This document shows, piece after piece, positions 16,284 through 25,393 of a DNA stretch of 64,000 nucleotides. The position numbers were made by a program, and so were the translations under genes. Positions within the stretch are counted from its first letter, which is position 1, and each line of letters opens with the position of its first letter. The notes beneath the pieces are model-generated. The model was not told where the DNA came from. It saw only the letters and a list, made by a program, of their open reading frames with translations, and made no database searches. This DNA is from Mucilaginibacter sp. JRF (lineage in GTDB: Bacteria > Bacteroidota > Bacteroidia > Sphingobacteriales > Sphingobacteriaceae): assembly GCF_015223065.1 (NCBI RefSeq), contig NZ_JADFBY010000003.1, positions 1 through 64,000 on the forward strand, in the 5' to 3' direction.

Positions 16284-18791
16284 ATGAAGAGAATTCTTTT
16301 ATCTGCCTCATTACTATTACTATCCATATATAGCTATTCGCAATCGGCCCCGGCGGCTGATGTTGCTTCTATTGAGCAGGACCTGCAAGGCCTGAATACC
16401 CTGGGCAGCGTGCTGTACGTAGCCGCCCACCCCGATGATGAGAATACCCGCCTTTTAGCCTGGCTGGCGCGCGAAAAACATTACCGAACGGGTTACTTGT
16501 CGCTAACCCGTGGCGATGGCGGCCAAAACCTGATAGGTACTGAGCAGGGCGAACTGTTAGGTTTGGTGCGTACGCAGGAACTGCTTGCCGCCCGCCGATA
16601 TGATGGCGCTGAACAATTTTTTACCCGCGCTAACGATTTCGGCTTCTCAAAAACACCCGAAGAAACCCTGAAGATATGGGATAAGGAAAAGGTACTTGGC
16701 GATGTGGTTTGGGTGATACGTAAATTCAGGCCCGATGTTATGATATGCCGTTTCCCTACTACCGGCGAGGGCGGCCACGGGCACCACACCACTTCGGCCA
16801 TATTGGCGCAGGAGGCATTCGCCGCCGCTGCCGACCCAAAACGCTTTCCGGAACAATTGAAATATGTACAGGTTTGGCAAGCCAAACGCCTGTTGTGGAA
16901 CACCTTTAACTTTGGCGGCACAAACACCACCAACCCTAACCAGTTTAAGGTTGATGTTGGCGGCTATAATGTATTTATGGGTAAAAGCTATGGCGAAATA
17001 GCCGCGCAAAGTCGCTCCAACCATAAATCGCAGGGTTTTGGGGCCGCCGCTCAGCGTGGTGAGTGGTTCGAGTATTTCAAGACCATTGCCGGTGATGCCC
17101 CTAAAAAGAATTTATTGGATGGTATTGATACCACCTGGACACGCGCTAAAGCCCCTGCCGATATTACTACTGCCATTACCAACATACAAAAAGCCTTTAA
17201 CCCCGTACATCCTGAACTATCGGTGAACGCGCTGGTTGATCTGCTAACAAAGGTTGAGGGCATAAGCGATGGTTACTGGCGCGCTTTGAAGGTAAAGCAG
17301 GTAAAAGATTTGATAGCCGCCTGCGCCGGCCTTTGGTTTGAAAGCTACGCTACCGACCCAACCTACGCCGTTGGCGACAGTATGGGCGTGATCAATCAAT
17401 TTATTATACGCAACCCGGTACAGGTAACATCAGTAGGTATTGATAACGGGCGCATGCGCAGCGTGATAACCGGAATCCGCACACCTAATGTACCTACTAA
17501 TGAGTTCCGCACAGTGGCGTTTGATGCGGTGAAGAACCGTATACCTTTTAAAAGCACCTCGCAGCCTTACTGGCTGAGTACCGATCATGGTATCGGCATG
17601 TACAGCTTGCAGGCCGATACTTTAGCCGGTTATCCTGAAACACCAAATTCATCGCCGGTAACATTTGAATTCACCATCAACAACAAAAAAATACGTTACG
17701 AGGTGCCAATATGGTACAAGTATACCGACCCTGTACGTGGCGAGGTGTACCAGCCTGTTGAGGTAGTGCCGCCGGTTACCGCTAATATCGAAAATCCGGT
17801 TTACCTGTTTAGTGGGCAACAGCCACAGCAGGTACGCATCAAACTCAAAAACTTTACGCCTGATGGCAAAGGCTCTGTAACCTTGAAACCAATCAATGGC
17901 TGGACCATCAGCCCCGAAAAAATTGATTTCGCTAATAAAAAGATGAATGATGAGTGGACGGAAACCTTCACCATCACCCCATCAAGCGCTAACCCCGAAG
18001 TAACCAGGCTGCAAGCTGTGGTAACTACAGGCGGTAAACAATGGTCGCTTGGCTTGCAGCGAATTAAGTACGATCATATACCCAACATCACGCTTTTCCC
18101 TAAAGCCGAGGCGCGTTTGGTTAACCTGGATATTAAGATAGCCGGTAAAAACATTGGCTACCTGCCTGGCGCGGGCGATAAGATACCCGAAGCCTTAAGG
18201 CAATTGGGCTACAACGTGCGTATACTAAGCGAGGATGATATTATGAACAGCGACCTGGCTATTTATGATGCCATTATAACCGGCGTACGCTCATTCAACG
18301 TTAACCCTCGCCTGGTGTTTGAGCAACCCCGTTTGCTTGATTATGTAAACAATGGCGGTAACCTGGTGGTGCAATACAACACAGCCGGTCGTATGGTGAC
18401 CGATAGCATAGGCCCATACCCGTTTGAGGTAGTTAACCAGCGTGTTACCGAGGAGGATGCCAAGGTAACCATTACCGATCAGGCCAGTCCGCTGCTGAAC
18501 TATCCTAACAAGATAACCACTGCCGATTTTGATGGCTGGATACAGGAACGTGGCCTGTACTTTGCCACTGCTATTGATAAGCATTACAGCGCGCCACTGT
18601 TAATGAATGATACCAGGATGGCGCCCAACAAAGGCTCGCTGATCAGTACCGATTATGGCAAGGGCAGGTTTGTGTACACATCGCTATCATTCTTTAGGGA
18701 ATTACCGGCAGGTGTACCGGGCGCGTACCGGCTGTTTATCAATCTGTTAAGCAAGCCTCACCCACCGGCATCATCACAATTGCCACAATAA
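16284..18791 (+). CDS. Secreted PIG-L/LmbE-family deacetylase with long C-terminal region
   Basis: An 835-residue exported protein. Residues 1-20 are a signal peptide (MKRILLSASLLLLSIYSYSQ). The PIG-L domain spans about 40-280 with zinc motif AHPDDE at 48-53 and HGHH at 165-168; such domains remove acetyl groups from N-acetylglucosaminyl substrates. The rest (about 290-835) contains beta-rich stretches and a Rossmann-like segment near 620-800 (AIITGVRSFN, NNGGNLVVQYN). Its upstream region is shared with the TetR operators. The substrate is unknown; an outer carbohydrate or glycoconjugate is likely. Confidence 0.88.
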   Translation: MKRILLSASLLLLSIYSYSQSAPAADVASIEQDLQGLNTLGSVLYVAAHPDDENTRLLAWLAREKHYRTGYLSLTRGDGGQNLIGTEQGELLGLVRTQELLAARRYDGAEQFFTRANDFGFSKTPEETLKIWDKEKVLGDVVWVIRKFRPDVMICRFPTTGEGGHGHHTTSAILAQEAFAAAADPKRFPEQLKYVQVWQAKRLLWNTFNFGGTNTTNPNQFKVDVGGYNVFMGKSYGEIAAQSRSNHKSQGFGAAAQRGEWFEYFKTIAGDAPKKNLLDGIDTTWTRAKAPADITTAITNIQKAFNPVHPELSVNALVDLLTKVEGISDGYWRALKVKQVKDLIAACAGLWFESYATDPTYAVGDSMGVINQFIIRNPVQVTSVGIDNGRMRSVITGIRTPNVPTNEFRTVAFDAVKNRIPFKSTSQPYWLSTDHGIGMYSLQADTLAGYPETPNSSPVTFEFTINNKKIRYEVPIWYKYTDPVRGEVYQPVEVVPPVTANIENPVYLFSGQQPQQVRIKLKNFTPDGKGSVTLKPINGWTISPEKIDFANKKMNDEWTETFTITPSSANPEVTRLQAVVTTGGKQWSLGLQRIKYDHIPNITLFPKAEARLVNLDIKIAGKNIGYLPGAGDKIPEALRQLGYNVRILSEDDIMNSDLAIYDAIITGVRSFNVNPRLVFEQPRLLDYVNNGGNLVVQYNTAGRMVTDSIGPYPFEVVNQRVTEEDAKVTITDQASPLLNYPNKITTADFDGWIQERGLYFATAIDKHYSAPLLMNDTRMAPNKGSLISTDYGKGRFVYTSLSFFRELPAGVPGAYRLFINLLSKPHPPASSQLPQ

Positions 18792-18936
18792 TAAGTTGTA
18801 TCAAAACCGAACAATTATTGTACGTAAGCGAACGATTAGCGAACGACAAAACCATCACAACAAATTGAATATCAAATAGATAAACAAAAGGCATAGCGTA
18901 TGTAGTTTTAAAATAGCCTCTTAACCGATCATCAAC

Positions 18937-21342
18937 ATGATAAAAAGCTATTTTAAAACCGCATGGCGCAACCTCTGGAAAAGTAAGTTCTTTTCAGTAA
19001 TAAATATTATTGGCTTATCAATTGGCATGGCAGCGTGTATCGTTATCATGCTTTTTGTTTTTTATGAAAAGAGCTTTGATAATTTCCATACCAAAAACAT
19101 TTACCGAATAAGCGAGGTTCAAAAATTCCCGGGTATGAACGCGTCGCAAAAGGTGGCGCTTTCTATGGCTCCCATGGGGCAAAATCTGAAAAACGATTAT
19201 CCGGAGATAAAGAATTACACCCGTGTAAGGCGTACGGATAAGTATCAGCTTACCAATCAAAACAAGCGCTTGTTTTTGCAGGAAACCCTTTTTGTGGATT
19301 CCACGTTTTTGGAGATGTTTAATTTTCCGTTGGTAAGGGGTGATAAACGTACCGCGCTGCAAAAGCCCAATAGCGTACTGCTCACCCAGCAAGCCGCTCA
19401 AAAACTATTTGGCGATGCCGACCCGATCGGCAAAACCATTACCCATTACGGTGCCGATACCATAAGCTACGCCGTTACCGGTATACTGGCCGATGTGCCT
19501 CAAAACTCGCACCTGCAATTTGAGGGGCTGTTTACCCTAAGCACCATGTACCAAAAGTGGCAGGGCCGATTTAACAGCTGGGGAGGCAACTGGCTTACTA
19601 CTTATTTTGAGCTTGCCCCAAATACCGATATAGCCCGCCTTGAAAGTAAGATGCCCGCCTTTTTAAAAAAATATATGGGCGATGGCGATAACTGGAAATT
19701 TTACGAACTGTTTTACACGCCACTAAAAGACGTACACGCTGCCACTACCGATGTGGGCTTAGATCATATCAATTACCAAAAATTTGATGGCAGCTCAACC
19801 AACCTGTTCAGCTTAATTGCGGTTGTGGTTTTGGTTATAGCCTGCGTAAACTTCATGAACCTTACTACCGCCCGCTCGGCCGAGCGATCAAAAGAGGTGG
19901 GCATACGTAAATCCATTGGCGCGCAGCGCAACCAGCTTGCCGCGCAGTTTTTAGGCGAAACGGTAATGCTGGCCTTATTAGCGTTGGTGTTGGCCATTAT
20001 AATGGTAAAGCTGAGCCTGCCATTTGTAAATCAGCTCAGCCAGCGCAGTTTGGAGCTATCAGTATTCACTAACCCGATGTTGCTGTTAGGCATTACAGGC
20101 CTGGCCGTGGTGGTTGGTTTACTTTCGGGCTTGTACCCGGCGCTGTTTTTGTCATCATTTCAACCGGTTAAGGTATTGAAGGGCGCACTATCATCAACCG
20201 GACAAGGCAAGGCTGGCTTACGCAATGTGCTGGTGGTTGGTCAGTTTTGTAGCGCGGTATTTTTAATGATAGCTACCGTTTTTGTTGTTAAGCAACTACG
20301 CTACATGCAGCACCGCGATCCGGGCTTTAACCGCGAGCAAATAGTGACCATTCCGTTGGATAACATTACCGGCCGCAAGTACGATCTGCTAAAACAGGAG
20401 CTATCAGGCAATACCCTGATCTCGGGCGTTACCGGAGCGCAGGATGTACTGGGCAGCCACCTCGATCAATCGGGCGTGGGTTATAAACCGGCTAATGGCC
20501 CGCTGCGTAACCTGGCCAGCACAAGGTTAATAGTTGATAACAACTTCCTCACCCTGTATAATATTAAGATGGTGGCCGGTAAAAACTTTACAACAGAAGG
20601 TTATGGCCGCGAATATATTATTAACGAGGCTTTGGCTAAGGAGTTGTTAAAAGATACGCCAAAGGCCAAGCTAAGCTCACTGTTGGGTCAGTCGTTCGGG
20701 TTTGATTCGGTGGGTGTGATAACAGGCATAGCTAAGGATTTCAACTTTAACTCGATGCACCACAAGATAGAAACCATGTTTATGTTCAACGTAAAGGATT
20801 GGGGCTACAGCCAGATGTCGGTTAAGATAAACCCCGGCAAAACCGCCGAAGCCTTGGCGCTGATGAAAACAAAATGGGCAAGCACCTTCCCCGATTATCC
20901 ATTTGAATACCAGTTTGTGGATGATCACTTTAAAGAAGTTTACCAAGCCGATAACCAGGTAAGCCAGGTGATCAGCATACTTACGGGGCTGGCCATATTT
21001 ATATCCTGCCTTGGTTTGCTGGGCCTTGCCTCCTACTCTGCCGAAAAACGTATTAAGGAAATAGGCGTACGTAAGGTTCTTGGCGCATCGGTACAAAATA
21101 TTGTGCTGCTGTTATCGGGCCATTTCCTGAAGCTGGTATTGTTAGCCAACCTGATAGCCTGGCCATTAGCCTGGTATACCATGCACAACTGGCTCAATAA
21201 CTTTGCCTTCCGTATAAATATTGAGTGGTATGTGTTTGTAATGGTGGCGGCGTTATCGGTAATTATAGCGCTGTTTACCATCAGCTTTCAATCGGTTAGG
21301 GCGGCGGTTGCCAACCCTATAAAAAGCCTGCGTACCGAGTAA
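18937..21342 (+). CDS. FtsX/MacB-type ABC transporter permease
   Basis: An 801-residue permease with two MacB_PCD plus FtsX modules. A membrane segment lies at about 21-43 (FFSVINIIGLSIGMAACIV), followed by a periplasmic domain, a three-helix FtsX block (SAERSKEVGIRKSIGA), a second anchor, a second periplasmic domain, and the last FtsX block (SAEKRIKEIGVRKVLGA). These Bacteroidetes proteins act in mechanotransmission or lipoprotein/peptide export with a separate ATPase, and none is encoded here. The 145-nt upstream gap shows no clear promoter. Confidence 0.9.
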   Translation: MIKSYFKTAWRNLWKSKFFSVINIIGLSIGMAACIVIMLFVFYEKSFDNFHTKNIYRISEVQKFPGMNASQKVALSMAPMGQNLKNDYPEIKNYTRVRRTDKYQLTNQNKRLFLQETLFVDSTFLEMFNFPLVRGDKRTALQKPNSVLLTQQAAQKLFGDADPIGKTITHYGADTISYAVTGILADVPQNSHLQFEGLFTLSTMYQKWQGRFNSWGGNWLTTYFELAPNTDIARLESKMPAFLKKYMGDGDNWKFYELFYTPLKDVHAATTDVGLDHINYQKFDGSSTNLFSLIAVVVLVIACVNFMNLTTARSAERSKEVGIRKSIGAQRNQLAAQFLGETVMLALLALVLAIIMVKLSLPFVNQLSQRSLELSVFTNPMLLLGITGLAVVVGLLSGLYPALFLSSFQPVKVLKGALSSTGQGKAGLRNVLVVGQFCSAVFLMIATVFVVKQLRYMQHRDPGFNREQIVTIPLDNITGRKYDLLKQELSGNTLISGVTGAQDVLGSHLDQSGVGYKPANGPLRNLASTRLIVDNNFLTLYNIKMVAGKNFTTEGYGREYIINEALAKELLKDTPKAKLSSLLGQSFGFDSVGVITGIAKDFNFNSMHHKIETMFMFNVKDWGYSQMSVKINPGKTAEALALMKTKWASTFPDYPFEYQFVDDHFKEVYQADNQVSQVISILTGLAIFISCLGLLGLASYSAEKRIKEIGVRKVLGASVQNIVLLLSGHFLKLVLLANLIAWPLAWYTMHNWLNNFAFRINIEWYVFVMVAALSVIIALFTISFQSVRAAVANPIKSLRTE

Positions 21343-21397
21343 GCCGGGCAGCTTTGTAACATATTGCTGTTTAAGAGATGGTAATGCTTAATTAATG

Positions 21398-21427
21398 TTG
21401 CCAATGAAAATATAATCGATATTTTTG
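21398..21427 (+). promoter_or_regulatory. Promoter of the symporter operon
   Basis: TTG (21398-21400), 19 nt, TATTTTTG (21420-21427): an exact TAnnTTTG -7 box 27 nt before the ATG at 21455. Confidence 0.75.
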
Positions 21428-21454
21428 CTGCAAAACAAACGGAGATAAAATATT

Positions 21455-21661
21455 ATGTCACATAATCACCATTCACATAAACAAGAGGAAGAAGCTAAAA
21501 AACACGATTACATCTTTTTTATAGTAGCATTGATAAGCGGTATGTTTGTTGGCGCTATTGTTGACAGAGGCCTGATCTACATACCTGTTGGTGGTGTATT
21601 CGGTTTATTAACTGCCGCGGTATTTATTAAATTCCTGGTTAGAGGCCGTGAAAACGTCTGA
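21455..21661 (+). CDS. Small membrane protein, His-rich N-terminus
   Basis: A 68-residue protein with a His-rich start (MSHNHHSHKQEEEAKKHDY) and two membrane segments at about 19-36 and 42-62. Family not recognised. It directly follows a well-formed promoter and overlaps the 42-residue ORF by 14 nt, so three genes (68 aa, 42 aa, symporter) form one tight unit. It may be an accessory or assembly factor of the symporter; the histidines could bind metal. Confidence 0.75.
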   Translation: MSHNHHSHKQEEEAKKHDYIFFIVALISGMFVGAIVDRGLIYIPVGGVFGLLTAAVFIKFLVRGRENV

Positions 21662-21776
21662 TAATAACGGACTACCATCATTTATACGTAACTGGAACCA
21701 GTTTTACATCCTTGTGGGTGTTTGGCTGGTTCTTCTTATTTCTGTATTTTGGCTCACCACCAAAATATTTGAATGA
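21648..21776 (+). CDS. 42-residue single-span membrane protein (symporter partner candidate)
   Basis: A GTG-started frame of 42 codons. It begins 14 nt inside the preceding gene and its TGA overlaps the ATG of the symporter (ATGA at 21773). The product has a polar N-terminal half ending in FIRNWNQFYI and one strongly hydrophobic segment (LVGVWLVLLISVFWL). Overlaps at both ends make chance unlikely. Other symporters of this superfamily are encoded beside small membrane proteins (YjcH with ActP in E. coli), so an accessory role is inferred. Too short for usual gene callers. Confidence 0.6.
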   Translation: MKTSDNNGLPSFIRNWNQFYILVGVWLVLLISVFWLTTKIFE

Positions 21777-23482
21777 GCTTAACCGACTGGATAGTACTTG
21801 CCGTTACCCTGATTGCCATAATTGGCTATGGCCTGTGGAAAAGCGGCAGTAACAAAAACGTCGATCAATTTTTAGTAGGCAGCCGCTCGCTGCCCTGGTA
21901 CGCTGTAGGGCTTTCGGTAATGGCTACACAGGCCAGCGCTATCACCTTTCTTTCCGCTCCCGGCCAGGCTTATAGCGATGGAATGCGCTTTGTACAGTTC
22001 TATTTCGGGCTGCCCCTGGCCATGATTGTGCTGTGCATCACCTTTGTACCCATATTTCACCGGCTTAAGGTTTATACCGCGTACGAGTACCTGGAGCAAC
22101 GCTTTGATCTGAAAACACGGGTGCTTACCTCGTTCCTGTTTTTGATACAGCGCGGACTTTCAACGGGTATTACCATCTATGCGCCATCCATCATCCTGTC
22201 AACCATTTTACATATTGATATTACCTACACCACCCTTTTTATAGGCGGATTGGTAATTTTTTACACCGTTTACGGTGGCACCAAAGCGGTATCGTACACC
22301 CAAATGCTGCAAATGAGCATCATATTTTTAGGGATGTTTTTTGCCGGGGTTATGGTGGTAAGGTTATTGCCCGACAACGTTGGCTTTGTTGACGCGCTTA
22401 AGCTAAGCGGTAAGCTCGGCCGCATGAATGTGATAGACTGGAAGTTTGACCCCGACAACAGCTACAATGTTTGGAGCGGATTAATTGGCGGTTTCTTTTT
22501 ACAGTTATCCTATTTCGGTACCGATCAAAGTCAGGTAGGCAGATATTTGACCGGCAGCTCGGTAGCGCAAAGCCGCATGGGGCTAATCATGAACGGACTG
22601 ATCAAAATACCGATGCAGTTTTTGATATTGCTTATCGGGGTGCTGGTGTTCGCTTTTTATCAGTTTAATAAACCACCGGTATTTTTTAACAGTTACGAGG
22701 TTGACCAGGTAAAGAACAGCAGCTACGCACCACAATACAAAGCTATTGAGCAAAACCATGCCAGGGTATTTGAGCAGCGTAAGGTAGCGGCGCAAAACCT
22801 GTTATCGGCATTTGAGAGTGATGACGCGGATAAAATATCCTCAGCAAAAACCGAATTGAAAAAGGCTGATGCCGATGCCCTGCAACTTCGCCAACAGGCG
22901 GTAGACCTGATGAAGAAGAACAACGCCAAAGCTGATACCAACGATACCAACTACGTTTTTTTAAGCTTTGTTACCCAATACCTGCCGCATGGGCTGATAG
23001 GCTTGCTGATAGCCATTGTGTTTTTAGCATCGATGGGGTCGACAGCCAGCGCGCTTAACTCCCTGGCATCAACCAGTGTGGTTGATATTTACAAACGCGT
23101 AATAAACCCCAAGGTAAGCGACAAAGGCTACTTCAACGCTTCGCGATGGGCAACCGTGATTTGGGGTGTGGCCAGCATTGGCATGGCGCTGTACGCCGGC
23201 AAACTGGGTAACCTGCTTGAAGCGGTCAATCAGCTGGGATCATATTTATACGGTACCATATTAGGTGTATTTGTGGTGGCATTTTACCTTAAACGCATTA
23301 GCGGCACATCGGTATTTTGGGCAGCCATTATTACCGAAGCCATCATTTGCCTGATGGGATATTATGAGGTAGTGGCATACTTATGGTTGAACGCTATTGG
23401 GTGTATAGCTGTGGTGATTATAGCGACTGTATTCAATATGTTCAGCAAAGATCGTTCAGCGGGAGCTCCGGGTTATGAATAA
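21773..23482 (+). CDS. Sodium:solute symporter (SSS/SLC5 family)
   Basis: A 569-residue inner-membrane symporter of the LeuT-fold SSS family, with about 13 membrane segments and the typical early phrase VDQFLVGSRSLPWYAVGLSV. GTKAVSYTQMLQ marks helix 5-6, and ASMGSTASALNSLAST carries the sodium-site Ser/Thr residues of helix 8. Between about residues 305 and 400 a charged, helical loop (EQRKVAAQNLL, AKTELKKADADAL) is inserted, as in the sugar/SGLT-like Bacteroidetes subgroup. The 3' end overlaps the M20 hydrolase gene on the other strand by 41 nt. Substrate unknown. Confidence 0.9.
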   Translation: MSLTDWIVLAVTLIAIIGYGLWKSGSNKNVDQFLVGSRSLPWYAVGLSVMATQASAITFLSAPGQAYSDGMRFVQFYFGLPLAMIVLCITFVPIFHRLKVYTAYEYLEQRFDLKTRVLTSFLFLIQRGLSTGITIYAPSIILSTILHIDITYTTLFIGGLVIFYTVYGGTKAVSYTQMLQMSIIFLGMFFAGVMVVRLLPDNVGFVDALKLSGKLGRMNVIDWKFDPDNSYNVWSGLIGGFFLQLSYFGTDQSQVGRYLTGSSVAQSRMGLIMNGLIKIPMQFLILLIGVLVFAFYQFNKPPVFFNSYEVDQVKNSSYAPQYKAIEQNHARVFEQRKVAAQNLLSAFESDDADKISSAKTELKKADADALQLRQQAVDLMKKNNAKADTNDTNYVFLSFVTQYLPHGLIGLLIAIVFLASMGSTASALNSLASTSVVDIYKRVINPKVSDKGYFNASRWATVIWGVASIGMALYAGKLGNLLEAVNQLGSYLYGTILGVFVVAFYLKRISGTSVFWAAIITEAIICLMGYYEVVAYLWLNAIGCIAVVIIATVFNMFSKDRSAGAPGYE

Positions 23483-24587
23483 GCCTGTACACCAGGTTAT
23501 CCAGCAGGCGTATATACAGGTCGATACCCTCACGTATCTCATCCACAAAAACGTATTCATCAGCCATGTGTGAGCGTGCCGAATCGCCGGGACCCATTTT
23601 CATGGAGGGCACAGTCAACCAACCCTGATCAGAACTGGTGGGTGATACATAGGTTTTACGCCCCAGATCAATACCCGAAAGTACCAACGGGTGTATGTGG
23701 CTGATTGATGATGGTTGCATTACGCCCGGCCTCACGGTTATCTCGCAGTCGGTGTAGCTTTTTATGGCATCCAACACTTCATCAGCTGTGTAGCAACTGT
23801 TCAGCCTTACATCAACCGTAAAACGGCATTCGTGCGGAATAATGTTATGCTGTATGCCCGCGTTTATTTGCGTAACACTCATTTTCACCGGCCACATAAA
23901 CGCCGGTTGCTTAGGGATCTGATAGGTACTGAACCATTGCACCGCTTTTAGCGCCTTGTACACCGCGTTATCGCCCTCGTTGCGGGCAGCATGGCCAGGT
24001 TTGCCATAACACACGCAATCCAACACCATGTTACCCATTTCGGCGGTGGCCATGTGCATTTGTGTAGGCTCGCCAACTATAGCGAAAGCAATGTTGCCCA
24101 AATAAGGCAACACCGCATTCAGGCCGTTATATCCTGAGTTCTCCTCCTCGCCCGTAGCTGCCATACACAGGTTGAACGGCAAATGCTCATCCTCATAAAA
24201 ATACGCGAATACCGCTAACAGCGATACCAAACATCCACCGGCATCATTGCTGCCTAAACCATATAATCGGCCGTCGGTAATTGTTGGTTCAAATGGGTCG
24301 AGCGTGTAGCCCGCGTTGGGTTTAACTGTATCGTGGTGCGAATTGAGCAGGATGGTAGGCTTTGCCGAATGGTAATGCTTGTTAAAGGCCCACAAATTAT
24401 TATAATTGCGGTGCACGGGTATGTGGTGCGCATCTAAAAACCCGGTGATGAGGGCGGCGGTACCATCTTCCTCGCCACTGAATGATGGGGTGGCTATCAG
24501 GTGAATGAGTAGTTGCAGGGCATCGGCAGCCAAAGCGTTTATTCTTTCAGCATCATCCACCGTGGGATGAATCAATACTTGTTCCAT
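23442..24587 (-). CDS. M20-family metallohydrolase, ArgE-like (acylornithine deacetylase)
   Basis: A 381-residue zinc-dependent deacylase. Metal-site motifs are SHHDTVKPN (His84/85, Asp86), GLGSNDAGG (Asp115) and ATGEEENSG (Glu147/148), followed by the dimerisation lid and a C-terminal His in GDSARSHMADEY. HHDTVKPN and the overall layout resemble the Bacteroidetes enzymes used for N-acetyl- or N-succinyl-ornithine in arginine synthesis. Co-directional with the GNAT gene 12 nt upstream. Its 3' end overlaps the convergent symporter gene by 41 nt. The arginine role is an inference. Confidence 0.82.
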   Translation of the reverse strand: MEQVLIHPTVDDAERINALAADALQLLIHLIATPSFSGEEDGTAALITGFLDAHHIPVHRNYNNLWAFNKHYHSAKPTILLNSHHDTVKPNAGYTLDPFEPTITDGRLYGLGSNDAGGCLVSLLAVFAYFYEDEHLPFNLCMAATGEEENSGYNGLNAVLPYLGNIAFAIVGEPTQMHMATAEMGNMVLDCVCYGKPGHAARNEGDNAVYKALKAVQWFSTYQIPKQPAFMWPVKMSVTQINAGIQHNIIPHECRFTVDVRLNSCYTADEVLDAIKSYTDCEITVRPGVMQPSSISHIHPLVLSGIDLGRKTYVSPTSSDQGWLTVPSMKMGPGDSARSHMADEYVFVDEIREGIDLYIRLLDNLVYRLIHNPELPLNDLC

Positions 24588-24599
24588 AATATGGGTTAT

Positions 24600-25145
24600 T
24601 TAATTTTTTGAAGGATTGAACAGCATGGCGGTACACAGGCAATTGCAGCGGCATTTACCCTCGAGTACGTTGTGGTTAACGCAGCTTTTGCAGCCTTGCC
24701 AAAAATGTTCGTCGGTAGTAATTTCGGAGTAGGTTACCGGTTCAAAGCCCAGGCGGGTATTGAGTTTCATGATAGCCAAACCGGAGGTGATGGAGAATAT
24801 TTGCGCTTCGGGATATTTCTCGCGCGAGAGGCGGAATATTTCTTCCTTAATGGCGGCTGCCACACCCAGCTGCCGGTATTCGGGCGATACGATGAGGCCG
24901 CTGTTTGATACGAATTTGCCGCTCTCCCACTCCTCAATGTACGAGAAGCCCGCCCAATGGCCATCGCCGCTTACGGCTACTACGGCTTTGCCATCGTGTA
25001 TCTTTTCAATTATGCTGCTTACGGGCCGTTTTGATATCCCCGAGCCACGCGCTATGGCGGAGCGTTCGGTTTCTTCGGAGATCTGTTGCGCATAAATATC
25101 ATCATCGGGTGTTGCCAGCCTTACAATGAAGGAGTCGTTTTCCAT
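24600..25145 (-). CDS. GNAT acetyltransferase with six-Cys C-terminal tail
   Basis: A 181-residue GNAT enzyme: the acetyl-CoA loop is near RQLGVAAA (91-98), preceded by LIVSPEY. After the domain, residues 150-171 hold six cysteines (152, 155, 165, 167, 169, 171; CKSC and CRCNCLC), a pattern suited to metal binding. It is followed by the ArgE-like gene, and in Bacteroidetes a similar GNAT is often found with arginine genes, so a role in N-acylation of glutamate or ornithine is possible. A nested palindrome lies in its leader. Confidence 0.78.
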   Translation of the reverse strand: MENDSFIVRLATPDDDIYAQQISEETERSAIARGSGISKRPVSSIIEKIHDGKAVVAVSGDGHWAGFSYIEEWESGKFVSNSGLIVSPEYRQLGVAAAIKEEIFRLSREKYPEAQIFSITSGLAIMKLNTRLGFEPVTYSEITTDEHFWQGCKSCVNHNVLEGKCRCNCLCTAMLFNPSKN

Positions 25146-25150
25146 GGTTA

Positions 25151-25209
25151 TTTAGTTTATTAAGTCGTGATCATTATGTTATTTGATCACACATCTGCCA
25201 TAAACTAAA
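25151..25209. promoter_or_regulatory. Nested palindrome upstream of the GNAT-M20 operon
   Basis: Outer arms TTTAGTTTAT (25151-25160) and ATAAACTAAA (25200-25209) are exact complements. Inside them GTGATCA (25167-25173) and TGATCAC (25184-25190) are also exact complements. The structure starts 5 nt upstream of the GNAT ATG. It could be a repressor site or an mRNA leader hairpin covering the start. Confidence 0.55.
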
Positions 25210-25337
25210 TGCCAATGTAGCCACAACCTGCCTTCGCCCATCCAATGAGCTATATCACAATCAATTATATTTCAACTTTATCGGGACAGCACTCTATCTA
25301 TCCTTTCAAAATGGAAAGCCTTTTATCAAATCGGCAT

Positions 25338-25371
25338 AAAAAAAGCGCCTGTACCAATGGCACAGGCGCTT
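25338..25371 (-). terminator. Terminator of the second symporter gene
   Basis: AAGCGCCTGT (25343-25352) pairs with ACAGGCGCTT (25362-25371). Seven A before the stem give the T run on the minus strand. Confidence 0.88.
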
Positions 25372-25393
25372 AAAATATTGTATAAAGTATTTA

